Source: Arenibacter aquaticus (GTDB lineage Bacteria > Bacteroidota > Bacteroidia > Flavobacteriales > Flavobacteriaceae). Taken from it: a stretch of 64,000 bases of DNA. The first letter of the stretch is position 1; every line of letters starts with the position of its first letter. The position numbers and the translations under genes are program-made. The stretch spans positions 124,001 through 188,000 of the forward strand of contig NZ_RQPJ01000008.1 of the NCBI RefSeq assembly GCF_003957295.1. The letters are read 5' to 3'. This document shows, one piece after another, positions 17,721-26,020 of this stretch. The notes below the pieces were generated by a model. That model was not told the DNA's origin, did no database searches, and worked only from the letters and a program-made list of their open reading frames with translations.

Positions 17721-19127
17721 CTACTCCCATTCCGTATGGAATATACCTTCCATATCGGTCCTTTCATAGGTGTGCGACCCAAAATGGTCCCGTTGGGCTT
17801 GGATTAGGTTCAAAGGTAGTCTACCTGAGGTATAAGCATCAAAATAGGTCAGTGAATTGGAAAGCCCTGGTAGGGGAATGCCATTCTTGGCACTATATGA
17901 GACCAAGCTTCTTGCCGCCCCTACAGTGGCTTGTACTTTTGGTACAAATTCAGCAGACAATAGGAGGTTGGGAAGGTTCTTATCGTTGCTAAAAGCTTTA
18001 GAGATATCCTCCAATAAACCTGCACGGATTATACATCCAGCCCTCCAAATTTTTGCAATTACGGACAGATCCAATTCGTAGCCGTATTCTTTGGAGGCGT
18101 CTGCCAATTGAGCCAATCCTTGTGCGTAGGTGGCAATAAAGGAAAAATATAGTGCCTCCTCGGCCCATTTTGCCAATTCCTCTTTCTCTATATGAGCTGG
18201 TTCAGGACGATTGTATAGTTTGTCGGCCTTAACACGTTCTTCCTTTAATGCTGAAATTTCCCTCATGCTAACCGCAATATCGATACTTGGAATAGGAATG
18301 CCAAGATCCATAGCATTTTGAGAGGTCCATTTTCCCGTACCCTTCTGTTTGGCCTTGTCCAAAATTTTGTCTACCAATCTACCATCGCCCTTATCATCAT
18401 CCTGCTTAAAAATCTCAGCCGATATCTCTACAAGAAAGGATTGAAGTCGGCCTTTGTTCCAACTGTCAAATATGGCGTGTAATTCGTCATTGCTGTATTT
18501 TCCTGCCTTTTTGAGTAGGTCATATATTTCAGATGTAAGTTGCATAAGACCGTACTCAATGCCGTTATGGACCATTTTTACGTAGTTTCCTGCAGACTTA
18601 GGTCCCAAGTAGGCTACGCATGGCTCTCCCTTGAATTTAGCCGAAACGGCTTCAAATATGGGCTGTACTTCCTTGTATGCGTCCTTGTTTCCTCCTGGCA
18701 TGATGCTTGGGCCACGTCTTGCTCCCTTTGCGCCACCGGAAACACCAGATCCAAAAAAGTGTATTCCTTTTTCCTGTAGATAGGCTTCCCTGCGGTCCGT
18801 ATCGGTAAAGAACGAATTACCGCCGTCTATAATAAGATCATTTTTGTCCAAATGGGGCAATAGACTTTCTATTACCGAATCCACGATTTTTCCAGCAGGA
18901 ACCAAAAGCATGATTTTTCTAGGCTGTGATAAGGAATTTACAAATTGTTGGATATCGGAGGTGGCATTTACTCTTTTTGTATCCTTGCCTTCTTCTATCA
19001 GGGCGTTCACTTTTTCTTGGTCCAAATCGTACCCCATGGCCGAAAAATTGTTGTCGGCCACGTTTAAAATAAAATTACGTCCCATTACACCTAGGCCGAT
19101 CAATCCAAAATCGTATGTGTTTTCCAT
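17721..19127 (-). CDS. gnd: 6-phosphogluconate dehydrogenase, decarboxylating
   Basis: Oxidatively decarboxylates 6-phosphogluconate to ribulose 5-phosphate with NADP+. The 468-residue length is the normal long form. Visible are the dinucleotide fold GLIGLGVMGRNF (about 6-17), GGNSFFTDTDRR (about 101-112), substrate-binding SGVSGGAKGARRGPSIMPGG (about 128-147), KMVHNGIEYGLMQ (about 184-196) and the C-terminal RDHFGSHTYER tail. It is transcribed divergently from zwf, with a 10-bp perfect palindrome between them at 19146-19170, so the two may be co-regulated. Confidence 0.97.
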   Translation of the reverse strand: MENTYDFGLIGLGVMGRNFILNVADNNFSAMGYDLDQEKVNALIEEGKDTKRVNATSDIQQFVNSLSQPRKIMLLVPAGKIVDSVIESLLPHLDKNDLIIDGGNSFFTDTDRREAYLQEKGIHFFGSGVSGGAKGARRGPSIMPGGNKDAYKEVQPIFEAVSAKFKGEPCVAYLGPKSAGNYVKMVHNGIEYGLMQLTSEIYDLLKKAGKYSNDELHAIFDSWNKGRLQSFLVEISAEIFKQDDDKGDGRLVDKILDKAKQKGTGKWTSQNAMDLGIPIPSIDIAVSMREISALKEERVKADKLYNRPEPAHIEKEELAKWAEEALYFSFIATYAQGLAQLADASKEYGYELDLSVIAKIWRAGCIIRAGLLEDISKAFSNDKNLPNLLLSAEFVPKVQATVGAARSLVSYSAKNGIPLPGLSNSLTYFDAYTSGRLPLNLIQAQRDHFGSHTYERTDMEGIFHTEWE

Positions 19128-19145
19128 GTTTTTGCTTTAAATTCC

Positions 19146-19170
19146 TAACAAAAGCAATAAGCTTTTGTTA
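19146..19170. promoter_or_regulatory. perfect palindrome in the gnd-zwf intergenic region
   Basis: TAACAAAAGC (19146-19155) and GCTTTTGTTA (19161-19170) are exact inverted repeats separated by five bases. The site lies 19 bp upstream of the gnd ATG and about 150 bp upstream of zwf. It is not followed by a T run in a gene-ending position, so an operator is more likely than a terminator. Confidence 0.4.
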
Positions 19171-19208
19171 AGTGTCTGAGTTTATAAATGAATAAGGTAA
19201 ATTAGTTT

Positions 19209-19216
19209 TATCTTCG
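19209..19216 (+). promoter_or_regulatory. possible -7 box (TATCTTCG) for zwf
   Basis: TATCTTCG matches the Bacteroidota -7 element TAnnTTTG with one change (C for T). It would put the start of transcription near 19221, leaving a leader of about 95 bases before the zwf ATG. A well-spaced -33 element was not found. Confidence 0.3.
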
Positions 19217-19315
19217 CACGGGAAAATAAAAAACCAAAAATAATCAATTTAAGGGTTTTTGAAGCTATTGTTTTAAAATCCCAACAAATTGAACAAAACT
19301 TCCAATAAATTTAAT

Positions 19316-20848
19316 ATGAACAAAACAGCAAATCAAATGCTTGTTATTTTCGGGGCCTCAGGAGATTTAACTGCGAGGAAATTGGTCCCGGCCCTATATA
19401 ATTTGTACAAAGCAAATCAATTACCTGACAATTTTGTGGTTTTGGGGGTTAGTAGAAGTAACTTGACCGATGGTGAATTTAGAAGAAAAGTAGTTTTGGA
19501 AAGTTCCTACCTGGCCAATAAGGTTAAGGATGAGTCGGCTTCGTTTATAGAAGCCTTTTCTGATAAGTTTTTTTATGAAGACCTGGGCGAGGACTACACC
19601 TTGGAATACAGTAAGTTGGCCACTAGAATATCCGATTTAAACACTAAGTACCGAATAGGAGAGAACTATATTTTCTATCTCTCCACTCCACCTAGTCTAT
19701 ATGAGGTAATTGCCAAGAACTTATCGGAACAGGGACTTAACAATGAGTCCGAAGGCTGGAAAAGGATAATTGTAGAGAAGCCTTTTGGGTATAGCTTGGA
19801 AACGGCCAAAGAACTAAATATTGGTCTTCAGAAGCATTTCAAGGAATCACAGATATATAGAATTGACCATTATTTGGGCAAGGAGACGGTTCAGAATTTA
19901 TTGGTGACCCGTTTTTCCAACAGTATTTTTGAGCCTCTTTGGAATAGAAACTATATCCACCATATAGAAATCACCAATGCCGAAACGGTTGGGGTGGAAA
20001 AAAGAGGTGGATATTACGATAAATCCGGTGCCTTGCGTGATATGTTCCAAAACCATTTGTTACAAATAGTGTCACTAATTGTAATGGAACCACCCATAGA
20101 TGCCAGTGCCTTGGAAATTAGAAATGAAAAAGTGAAAGCTTTAAAGTCGCTCCGAATTATGCGCGATGAGGAGACTTTGTACAAGAATACCGTTAGGGGA
20201 CAGTATTTGTCTGCAGAGATCGATGGTAAAAAAGTGAAGGGGTATAGGGAAGAAGAAGGTGTAAACCCTAATTCTAAAACAGAAACCTATGCGGCCATTA
20301 AATTTTTTGTGGATAACTGGAGATGGAAAGATGTACCCTTCTATGTGCGTACCGCCAAAAGGATGCCTACTAAGGTAACCGAGGTTGTTATTCACTTTAA
20401 ATCCCCACACCACCAGGTGTTTAAAAATGCCGATATGGGCAACAAGGATAACCAGTTGATTATCCGTATACAGCCAGATGAAGGGATTCTTATTAAATTT
20501 GGGGTAAAGGTGCCTGGCCAAGGATTCAAAGTGGAACGTACAAATTTGGACTTTTACTATTCCAATTTGGCAGATAATAATGTTATGGATGCCTATGAGC
20601 GATTGCTATTGGATGCCATGCAAGGCGATCCAACCCTTTATGCCCGAGCCGATGAAGTGGAGGCAGCATGGGAATTTGTAGACCCTATTTTGGACTATTG
20701 GGAGAATGGAACAGATGTGAATATTTATGGTTATTCCTCAGGTGTGTGGGGCCCAACCAATTCTGATAACCTGCTGGAAGGGGACCTAACATGGAGGAAT
20801 CCAGGTGAGAACCTAGCTGATGACCCAGGATTCTGTGTTATTTCCTAA
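19316..20848 (+). CDS. zwf: glucose-6-phosphate 1-dehydrogenase
   Basis: First enzyme of the oxidative pentose phosphate pathway, forming 6-phosphoglucono-lactone and NADPH. The 510-residue protein has the nucleotide-binding GASGDLTARKLVPALYNL near the N-terminus (about 10-27) and the active-site signature RIDHYLGKE (about 182-190). EKPFG (about 155-159) also fits. The frame is open from a TTG at 19289, but the ATG at 19316 starts at MNKTANQM and matches family length better. pgl follows after 169 bp on the same strand. Confidence 0.97.
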   Translation: MNKTANQMLVIFGASGDLTARKLVPALYNLYKANQLPDNFVVLGVSRSNLTDGEFRRKVVLESSYLANKVKDESASFIEAFSDKFFYEDLGEDYTLEYSKLATRISDLNTKYRIGENYIFYLSTPPSLYEVIAKNLSEQGLNNESEGWKRIIVEKPFGYSLETAKELNIGLQKHFKESQIYRIDHYLGKETVQNLLVTRFSNSIFEPLWNRNYIHHIEITNAETVGVEKRGGYYDKSGALRDMFQNHLLQIVSLIVMEPPIDASALEIRNEKVKALKSLRIMRDEETLYKNTVRGQYLSAEIDGKKVKGYREEEGVNPNSKTETYAAIKFFVDNWRWKDVPFYVRTAKRMPTKVTEVVIHFKSPHHQVFKNADMGNKDNQLIIRIQPDEGILIKFGVKVPGQGFKVERTNLDFYYSNLADNNVMDAYERLLLDAMQGDPTLYARADEVEAAWEFVDPILDYWENGTDVNIYGYSSGVWGPTNSDNLLEGDLTWRNPGENLADDPGFCVIS

Positions 20849-21017
20849 GCCTTAGTGACCTTAAGGAGCTGTTCTTAGGCCTTATAAGCTATAGTGTTAT
20901 TAATACTAACCCAATCTATTTTTACAATTGAGGGGGTGTCATGTAGATTTGGAGTATAAAGGCTAAAAAGGGATAATATTTAAGTAGCATATTTGATATA
21001 AACAAAACGTATAATAA

Positions 21018-21731
21018 ATGGAATTGCAAAAATTTTCGACCAAAACAGAAGTGGCCCATGGCTTTTCGGCTTATTTGGAGGAATTGATCACAAAGAATAA
21101 AACAACCCATATTGCCTTGTCCGGTGGAAGTACGCCCAAGGTGGTTTTTGACTATATGGCGGTTCATTGTAAAGACTTGGATTGGTCTACCGTTCATTTG
21201 TATTGGGGCGATGAACGTTGTGTACCTCCTTCAGATGCAGAAAGCAATTATAAAATGACCTTGGAGCATTTGTTGTCAAAAATTGATATTCCAAAGGATA
21301 ATATCCATAGGGTGTTAGGAGAGGACATACCAGAATTGGAGGCAGAACGCTACGGCAAAGTATTGGAGCAGGAACTTCCCATAGTTGAAGGTTTACCACA
21401 ATTTGATTTGGTGATATTGGGCATGGGTGATGACGGGCATACGGCCTCTATTTTTCCACATGAAATAAACCTATGGCATTCCGAGAACAACTGTGAAGTG
21501 GCCATTCACCCCGATTCCGGGCAACGTAGAATTACGATTACCGGAAAGGTGATAAACCATGCGAAAACGGTAGCTTTCTTGGTAACAGGAGCCGCCAAAT
21601 CAGAAAAAGTAAGGCTAATACTTAACAAGGAAGAGGGATATGAAAAATACCCAGCCTCTTTGGTAGCGCCAACATCCAATGATCTAATCTGGTTCATGGA
21701 TGAGGAAGCAGCATCCGAGCTTAGCCAATAG
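21018..21731 (+). CDS. pgl: 6-phosphogluconolactonase
   Basis: Hydrolyses 6-phosphoglucono-delta-lactone, the zwf product, to 6-phosphogluconate, the gnd substrate. The 237-residue protein is of the DevB/SOL type: ALSGGSTPK (about 34-42), WGDERCVPP (about 63-71) and GMGDDGHTASIFP (about 135-147) are its standard motifs. With zwf and gnd it forms a complete oxidative branch in 4 kb. Its last 11 bases overlap the end of the convergent thioesterase gene. Confidence 0.96.
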   Translation: MELQKFSTKTEVAHGFSAYLEELITKNKTTHIALSGGSTPKVVFDYMAVHCKDLDWSTVHLYWGDERCVPPSDAESNYKMTLEHLLSKIDIPKDNIHRVLGEDIPELEAERYGKVLEQELPIVEGLPQFDLVILGMGDDGHTASIFPHEINLWHSENNCEVAIHPDSGQRRITITGKVINHAKTVAFLVTGAAKSEKVRLILNKEEGYEKYPASLVAPTSNDLIWFMDEEAASELSQ

Positions 21732-22275
21732 ACCCTATATTCACTTTAACATTTTCCTTATTCAGTTCCTGTAAGTGGTCCTTCATTTGAAACTGGGACG
21801 ATTCAAATCTAGAGGTTCTGGATAAGGCTTGTTTTTTTCTTTGTATACTTCTGGCAAACCTGCGTACACCCTGTTCGTCTTCAATAATAAGTCCAGGAAC
21901 CGGGGTACTGCGTCCGTCAGCATCCTTGGCCACCATGGTGAAGTAAGAGGAGTTACAATGTTTCTTTTTTCCGGTGGTAACGTTTTCAGATTCTACCCGT
22001 ACCCCAATGACCATTGAGGTACGCCCAGTGTAATTTACCGATGCCTTTAAGGTGATGAGTTCACCCACTTCTATGGGGTTCAAGAAATCCACTTTGTTAA
22101 CAGAAGCCGTAACACAATAGCTTCTGGAGTGTTTGGAGGCACAGGCAAACGCTATTTGGTCCATTAAATTTAATATATGGCCACCATGTACCTTGCCCCC
22201 AAAATTGGAATGGGATGGTAACATTAATTCGGTGATGGATATTTTAGATTGATTGGCTGATTTAAATTTTTCCAT
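21721..22275 (-). CDS. acyl-CoA thioesterase, hotdog fold
   Basis: A 184-residue cytosolic enzyme predicted to hydrolyse acyl-CoA thioesters. The hotdog core shows LPSHSNFGGKVHGGHILNLM (about 19-38) with the catalytic-type Asp in MDQIAFACASKH, then VDFLNPIEVGELI and the central strand TSMVIGVRVESEN. It has one hotdog domain plus a basic C-terminal tail, as in the YciA/BACH-like group. The end overlaps pgl by 11 bases in convergent orientation. The preferred acyl chain is unknown. Confidence 0.92.
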   Translation of the reverse strand: MEKFKSANQSKISITELMLPSHSNFGGKVHGGHILNLMDQIAFACASKHSRSYCVTASVNKVDFLNPIEVGELITLKASVNYTGRTSMVIGVRVESENVTTGKKKHCNSSYFTMVAKDADGRSTPVPGLIIEDEQGVRRFARSIQRKKQALSRTSRFESSQFQMKDHLQELNKENVKVNIGSIG

Positions 22276-22285
22276 GGTTTGATTG

Positions 22286-22642
22286 TTAGTTTAGGTGTGG
22301 GGAAGATTCTTTTTCTACCCCAGTGATGAAATACTTGGTGTCCCCTAACCAAAAGAAGGTGCGGTAGCGTTCTATATAGGTTACTTTTACATATGCCCCT
22401 TGGTATTCTTTTAATTTGGCAATTACATCGTCTTTAAGTACCGAAAAAGAGAATATTTGTGCCCCTGATATACCTTGGCTTATTTCTCCCTCCCATGTTT
22501 TAATAAGCATTCCTTTACGGCTTATCTTAATAAGTTCTCCAGAGCGGATGCCTTCACTATAGGGTACGTAATATACAAAGGCAAAATAGGCAGCCAAGAA
22601 GATAGTGAGTCCCAATAGGGTATAACTAAGAATTTTTTTCAT
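22286..22642 (-). CDS. small membrane-anchored protein of unknown function
   Basis: A 118-residue protein with one N-terminal membrane segment (about 4-26) and a periplasmic beta-rich part that includes GMLIKTWEGEI, VLKDDVIAKLKEYQG and VKVTYIERYRTFFWLGDTKY. Similar flavobacterial proteins are sometimes labelled 6-phosphogluconate dehydrogenase, which this plainly is not; it has no nucleotide-binding motif. It sits 10 bp from the thioesterase gene and 17 bp from rmuC, in one minus-strand group. Confidence 0.8.
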   Translation of the reverse strand: MKKILSYTLLGLTIFLAAYFAFVYYVPYSEGIRSGELIKISRKGMLIKTWEGEISQGISGAQIFSFSVLKDDVIAKLKEYQGAYVKVTYIERYRTFFWLGDTKYFITGVEKESSPHLN

Positions 22643-22659
22643 GATTGGATAATAAAGTA

Positions 22660-24012
22660 TTAGTTTATGGATACGGGTTCCCCATAGTTGTCTTCGTCAT
22701 TGTCCTGTCCTCTTTTTAATAGGGGCTCAGGAATGGATTTTTTGGCTTTTGCGCCCATTTTTTTCAATTTTTCTATTGAGACAATAATATTACCTCTGCC
22801 AGTTACCAATTTGTTCATGGCTCCTTTGTATTCGGTTTGTGCCTCGTTCATTTTTTTGCCAACCCTGGTCAAATCCGTAACAAGACCTTCAAATTTATCA
22901 TATAGAGCGCCAGCCTGTCTTGCTATTTCAATGGCATTTCGCTGTTGCTTTTCATTGTTCCACATAGTGTCTATGGTACGTAAGGTAGCTAAAAGGGTAG
23001 AAGGGGTAACTATGATTATGTTTTGATCAAAAGCTTTGTTGTATAGGGAATTGTCGCTGTTGATGGCAATGGCAAATGCTGGTTCAATTGGGACAAACAT
23101 TAGAACAAAATCCGGACTCTCCATTTCGTAAAGATCCTCGTATTTCTTAGAAGAGAGTTGGTCTACATGTCGTTTTAATGAGTTTAAATGGTCTTTTAAA
23201 AACGTATCTTTATATTCCTCTTCGGCATTTACATAACGCTCATAACTTGTTAGGGAAACCTTAGAATCTACGATCATTTTTTTACCATCGGGCAAATGTA
23301 TAATAACATCTGGAAGCACACGACTACCGTCTTCACGGGTAAAGCTTTGTTGTACGGTATATTCCCGGTCCTTTTCCAAACCGGACTTCTCTAAAACGCG
23401 TTCCAATACCAATTCGCCCCAGTTTCCTTGCATTTTGCTATCTCCTTTGAGTGCTTTGGTTAGATTTTCGGCCTCTTGTGTTATTTTAAGATTCTGGGTC
23501 TGAAGATGGGCCAATTGTTCTTTTAATGCCGAATGCATGCCCACACTTTCTTTCTGACTGTCTTCCACCTTTTTTTCAAAAAGTAGAATTTTTTCCTGTA
23601 ATGGGGTTAAGATATTTTTTATATTTTCCTTGTTTTGTTCTGTGAATTTACTGCTCTTTTCTTCCAATATTTTATTGGCCAGATTTTCAAATTCCTTGGA
23701 GAATTTTTCTTGGAGTTTTTCTACTTCATTTTTCTGTTCTTGATTCTTTAGCTGCAAATTCTCCAGTTGGGCCTGGTAGCGAACAATTTTATAGCCCAGC
23801 TGTTCCTTGTCAGATTGCAATTGGGTACAATGCTCTTCAGAATCATGGAGTTTTAATTTCAAGGAATCCATGTTCGTTTTTAATTGTTGCTCCCGCTCCA
23901 ATAGAGCGCCCTGAGAAGATGTAGTTTGTAGGTTTTGGATATACTTTCCCAAAAAATAACCAATTGCCAAGCCAATTAATGAAAGGGTTACATGTATAAG
24001 CAATTCATTCAT
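22660..24012 (-). CDS. rmuC: DNA recombination protein RmuC
   Basis: A 450-residue RmuC family protein, thought to limit recombination at inverted repeats and to carry a restriction-nuclease-like fold. One N-terminal membrane anchor (about 5-24) is followed by a long coiled coil (about 30-185) and the conserved domain (about 190-400) with GNWGELVLERVLEKSGL, LPDVIIHLPDGKKMIVDSKV and the PSTLLATLRTI segment. Asp in PDVI and the Asp-x-Lys in VDSKV resemble nuclease-site residues. First gene of the rmuC-small membrane protein-thioesterase group. Confidence 0.95.
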   Translation of the reverse strand: MNELLIHVTLSLIGLAIGYFLGKYIQNLQTTSSQGALLEREQQLKTNMDSLKLKLHDSEEHCTQLQSDKEQLGYKIVRYQAQLENLQLKNQEQKNEVEKLQEKFSKEFENLANKILEEKSSKFTEQNKENIKNILTPLQEKILLFEKKVEDSQKESVGMHSALKEQLAHLQTQNLKITQEAENLTKALKGDSKMQGNWGELVLERVLEKSGLEKDREYTVQQSFTREDGSRVLPDVIIHLPDGKKMIVDSKVSLTSYERYVNAEEEYKDTFLKDHLNSLKRHVDQLSSKKYEDLYEMESPDFVLMFVPIEPAFAIAINSDNSLYNKAFDQNIIIVTPSTLLATLRTIDTMWNNEKQQRNAIEIARQAGALYDKFEGLVTDLTRVGKKMNEAQTEYKGAMNKLVTGRGNIIVSIEKLKKMGAKAKKSIPEPLLKRGQDNDEDNYGEPVSIN

Positions 24013-24074
24013 CTAATATAGGTTCTTTAGGGTAAAGATAATGGATTGTGTTAAAAGAATCTGTTGTGGCTTTT

Positions 24075-24872
24075 TTATTTCTTATTAACCCTGAAGGTAG
24101 CTGTCTGGGAATCAAAAGTTATGGTGTCTGCTGGAAAAAGATTTTCAAAACTTTTCTTTTGGATCAGTTCATGCGGAGACCCAAAGGTATTCTGGTTTTT
24201 TTCCAGTAACAATATTTTGTCGCACAGCTGTATTGCAATTTCTATTTCATGGGTGGTAAACAATATAGTCTTGTTGGTCTGTTGGGTAATGGTTTTTAAT
24301 AATTTTAATATCTGTACCTTATGGTATAGGTCTAGATGGGAGGTAGGCTCGTCCAACATAATAAGTTGGGTATCCTGTGCCAAGGCTCTGGCAATCATAA
24401 CGCGTTGTAGTTGACCGTCACTAAGTTCGTAGCACTTTTTGTAGGTAAGGTTGGTTATCTGGACCATATCTATGGCGTCTTTAATTTTCTCCTTGTCCTT
24501 CTGGGTAAGTGTTCCAATCCAATTGGTATAGGGCTGTCTGCCGAGTCCTATCAATTCCCATACCGTCAGGTTTTTGGAGGCGATGGGTTCGGTAAGAACC
24601 ACACTAATTTCGGAGGCCAACTCCATAATAGAATGCTGTTCCAGTGCTCTGTTATGTAGCTGTATTGTACCGGATAGGCCGGGCTGTATATTGCCCAAAG
24701 TTCTCAATAAGGTAGACTTTCCAATGCCGTTTACCCCAACAATGGAAGCCAGTTCCCCTTTAAAAAGGGTGAAATTAATATCCTTGGCAATACAGTTTTG
24801 TTGCTTCTTAACGGTATACCCTACACAGAGGTTTTTCGTATCCAGGGCGATATGTGACTGGGTGTTCTTTAT
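24075..24872 (-). CDS. btuD: ABC transporter ATPase, vitamin B12/iron-siderophore type, with non-standard start
   Basis: ATPase subunit of the transporter whose other parts are encoded next to it. Translating the open frame gives about 265 residues with Walker A GVNGIGKST, Q-loop region, signature LSDGQLQRV and Walker B LIMLDEPTSH. No ATG, GTG or TTG occurs in frame between the upstream stop (24894-24896) and the Walker A motif. The first standard one, a TTG at 24707, would remove the P-loop. The codon that best fits a natural start is ATA at 24870-24872 (followed by KNTQSHIALDTKNL). The coordinates use this; a start-codon mutation or an unusual initiation codon are both possible. Confidence 0.75.
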   Translation of the reverse strand: MKNTQSHIALDTKNLCVGYTVKKQQNCIAKDINFTLFKGELASIVGVNGIGKSTLLRTLGNIQPGLSGTIQLHNRALEQHSIMELASEISVVLTEPIASKNLTVWELIGLGRQPYTNWIGTLTQKDKEKIKDAIDMVQITNLTYKKCYELSDGQLQRVMIARALAQDTQLIMLDEPTSHLDLYHKVQILKLLKTITQQTNKTILFTTHEIEIAIQLCDKILLLEKNQNTFGSPHELIQKKSFENLFPADTITFDSQTATFRVNKK

Positions 24873-24988
24873 TTTATTTCGTTTTAATAGTTGCTAAGGT
24901 ATTGGTTTTTGTTTGCTTTTACTGGGTGCTCATAGTATAAAGGTCAAATCCAGCATTATCAGGGGTATGACCAAAATAAAGGAATAGC

Positions 24989-26020
24989 TTAAAAGATCAT
25001 CTTTCTTTTTCTTATCAGTAGCCATATAACTACAGGGGCTCCAATAATGGAGGTGATGGCATTGATGGGAAGAACATTGGCCGAATGTGGCATTTGGGCT
25101 ATGGTATCGCATACCAACATTAATATTGCTCCGTAGATCAATACCGCCGGAACCAATATTCTGTGGTCTGTAGTATTAAAAATTTGTCTCGTCAAATGGG
25201 GCACGGCCAAACCAATAAAGGCGATAGGACCTGCAAAAGCGGTAATACCACCGGCCAATATTCCCGTAGCTAGAATAATAAAAAACCTGGAACGACTTAT
25301 GTTTACTCCAAGGCTTTTTGCATAGTTTTCGCCCAATAGCAATGCATTAAGCGACTTAATGGAGAAGATGCAGATCAAGGTTCCTAGGGTTACAATGCTA
25401 AACAGTAATAAAAGCTGTAGCCAGGACAGGTTTCCTATGCTGCCAAATGACCAATAAATATACTGCTGTAATTTTTCGGCCGGGGAAAAATAGGAAAGCA
25501 CACTTACCAAAGCGGTGGTTATGCTACCAAACATGAGGCCTATTATCAGCAGTGCCATGGTATCCTTCACCCTTGCTGCTACCAACATAACTGCAAGGAG
25601 TACCAAAAAGCTTCCTGTACTGGATGCCACGGCCAAAGAAAAGTCATTTACCATGGCGAAGGCAAAAATACCGGAAAGTAGGGAGGAACCCAATATCAAT
25701 ACGGCCGCTCCTAAACTGGCTCCGGCACTAATGCCCAATACGAATGGTCCTGCCAAGGGGTTTCTGAACAAGGTCTGCATGAGCAAACCGCTCAAAGCCA
25801 ATCCACTGCCCACCAAAATGGCGGTACAGGCTTTGGGTATCCGATAGTTCCAAATAATATAGGCCCAAGTTTCTATTTCGGTCGACTTGCCAAGGATAGC
25901 ATTCATGGTCCCTTTTAGTGGTATGGCAACCGAACCTAGGCTAATATTTACCATAAAGAAGGCTACCAATACAAAAAGTAGGAGCAAAAAATATACGCTA
26001 TATGTATTGGAACTTCGCAC
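24989..26020 (-). CDS. btuC: FecCD-family ABC transporter permease (BtuC-like)
   Basis: Inner-membrane permease of 343 residues with about ten hydrophobic segments. Typical FecCD blocks are RIPKACTAILVGSGLALSG (about 50-68), MQTLFRNPLAGPFVLGISAG (about 71-90) and GPIAFIGLAVPHL near the cytoplasmic loop that contacts the ATPase. It starts with GTG directly after the substrate-binding protein stop. Position in a locus with a cobalamin riboswitch makes vitamin B12 the likely cargo, although sequence alone cannot exclude a siderophore. Confidence 0.93.
   Translation of the reverse strand: MRSSNTYSVYFLLLLFVLVAFFMVNISLGSVAIPLKGTMNAILGKSTEIETWAYIIWNYRIPKACTAILVGSGLALSGLLMQTLFRNPLAGPFVLGISAGASLGAAVLILGSSLLSGIFAFAMVNDFSLAVASSTGSFLVLLAVMLVAARVKDTMALLIIGLMFGSITTALVSVLSYFSPAEKLQQYIYWSFGSIGNLSWLQLLLLFSIVTLGTLICIFSIKSLNALLLGENYAKSLGVNISRSRFFIILATGILAGGITAFAGPIAFIGLAVPHLTRQIFNTTDHRILVPAVLIYGAILMLVCDTIAQMPHSANVLPINAITSIIGAPVVIWLLIRKRKMIF

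Noticed and set aside
22286-22642. 6-phosphogluconate dehydrogenase as a name for the small membrane protein
   Set aside because: It has no Rossmann motif and is far too short; the real gnd is at 17721-19127.
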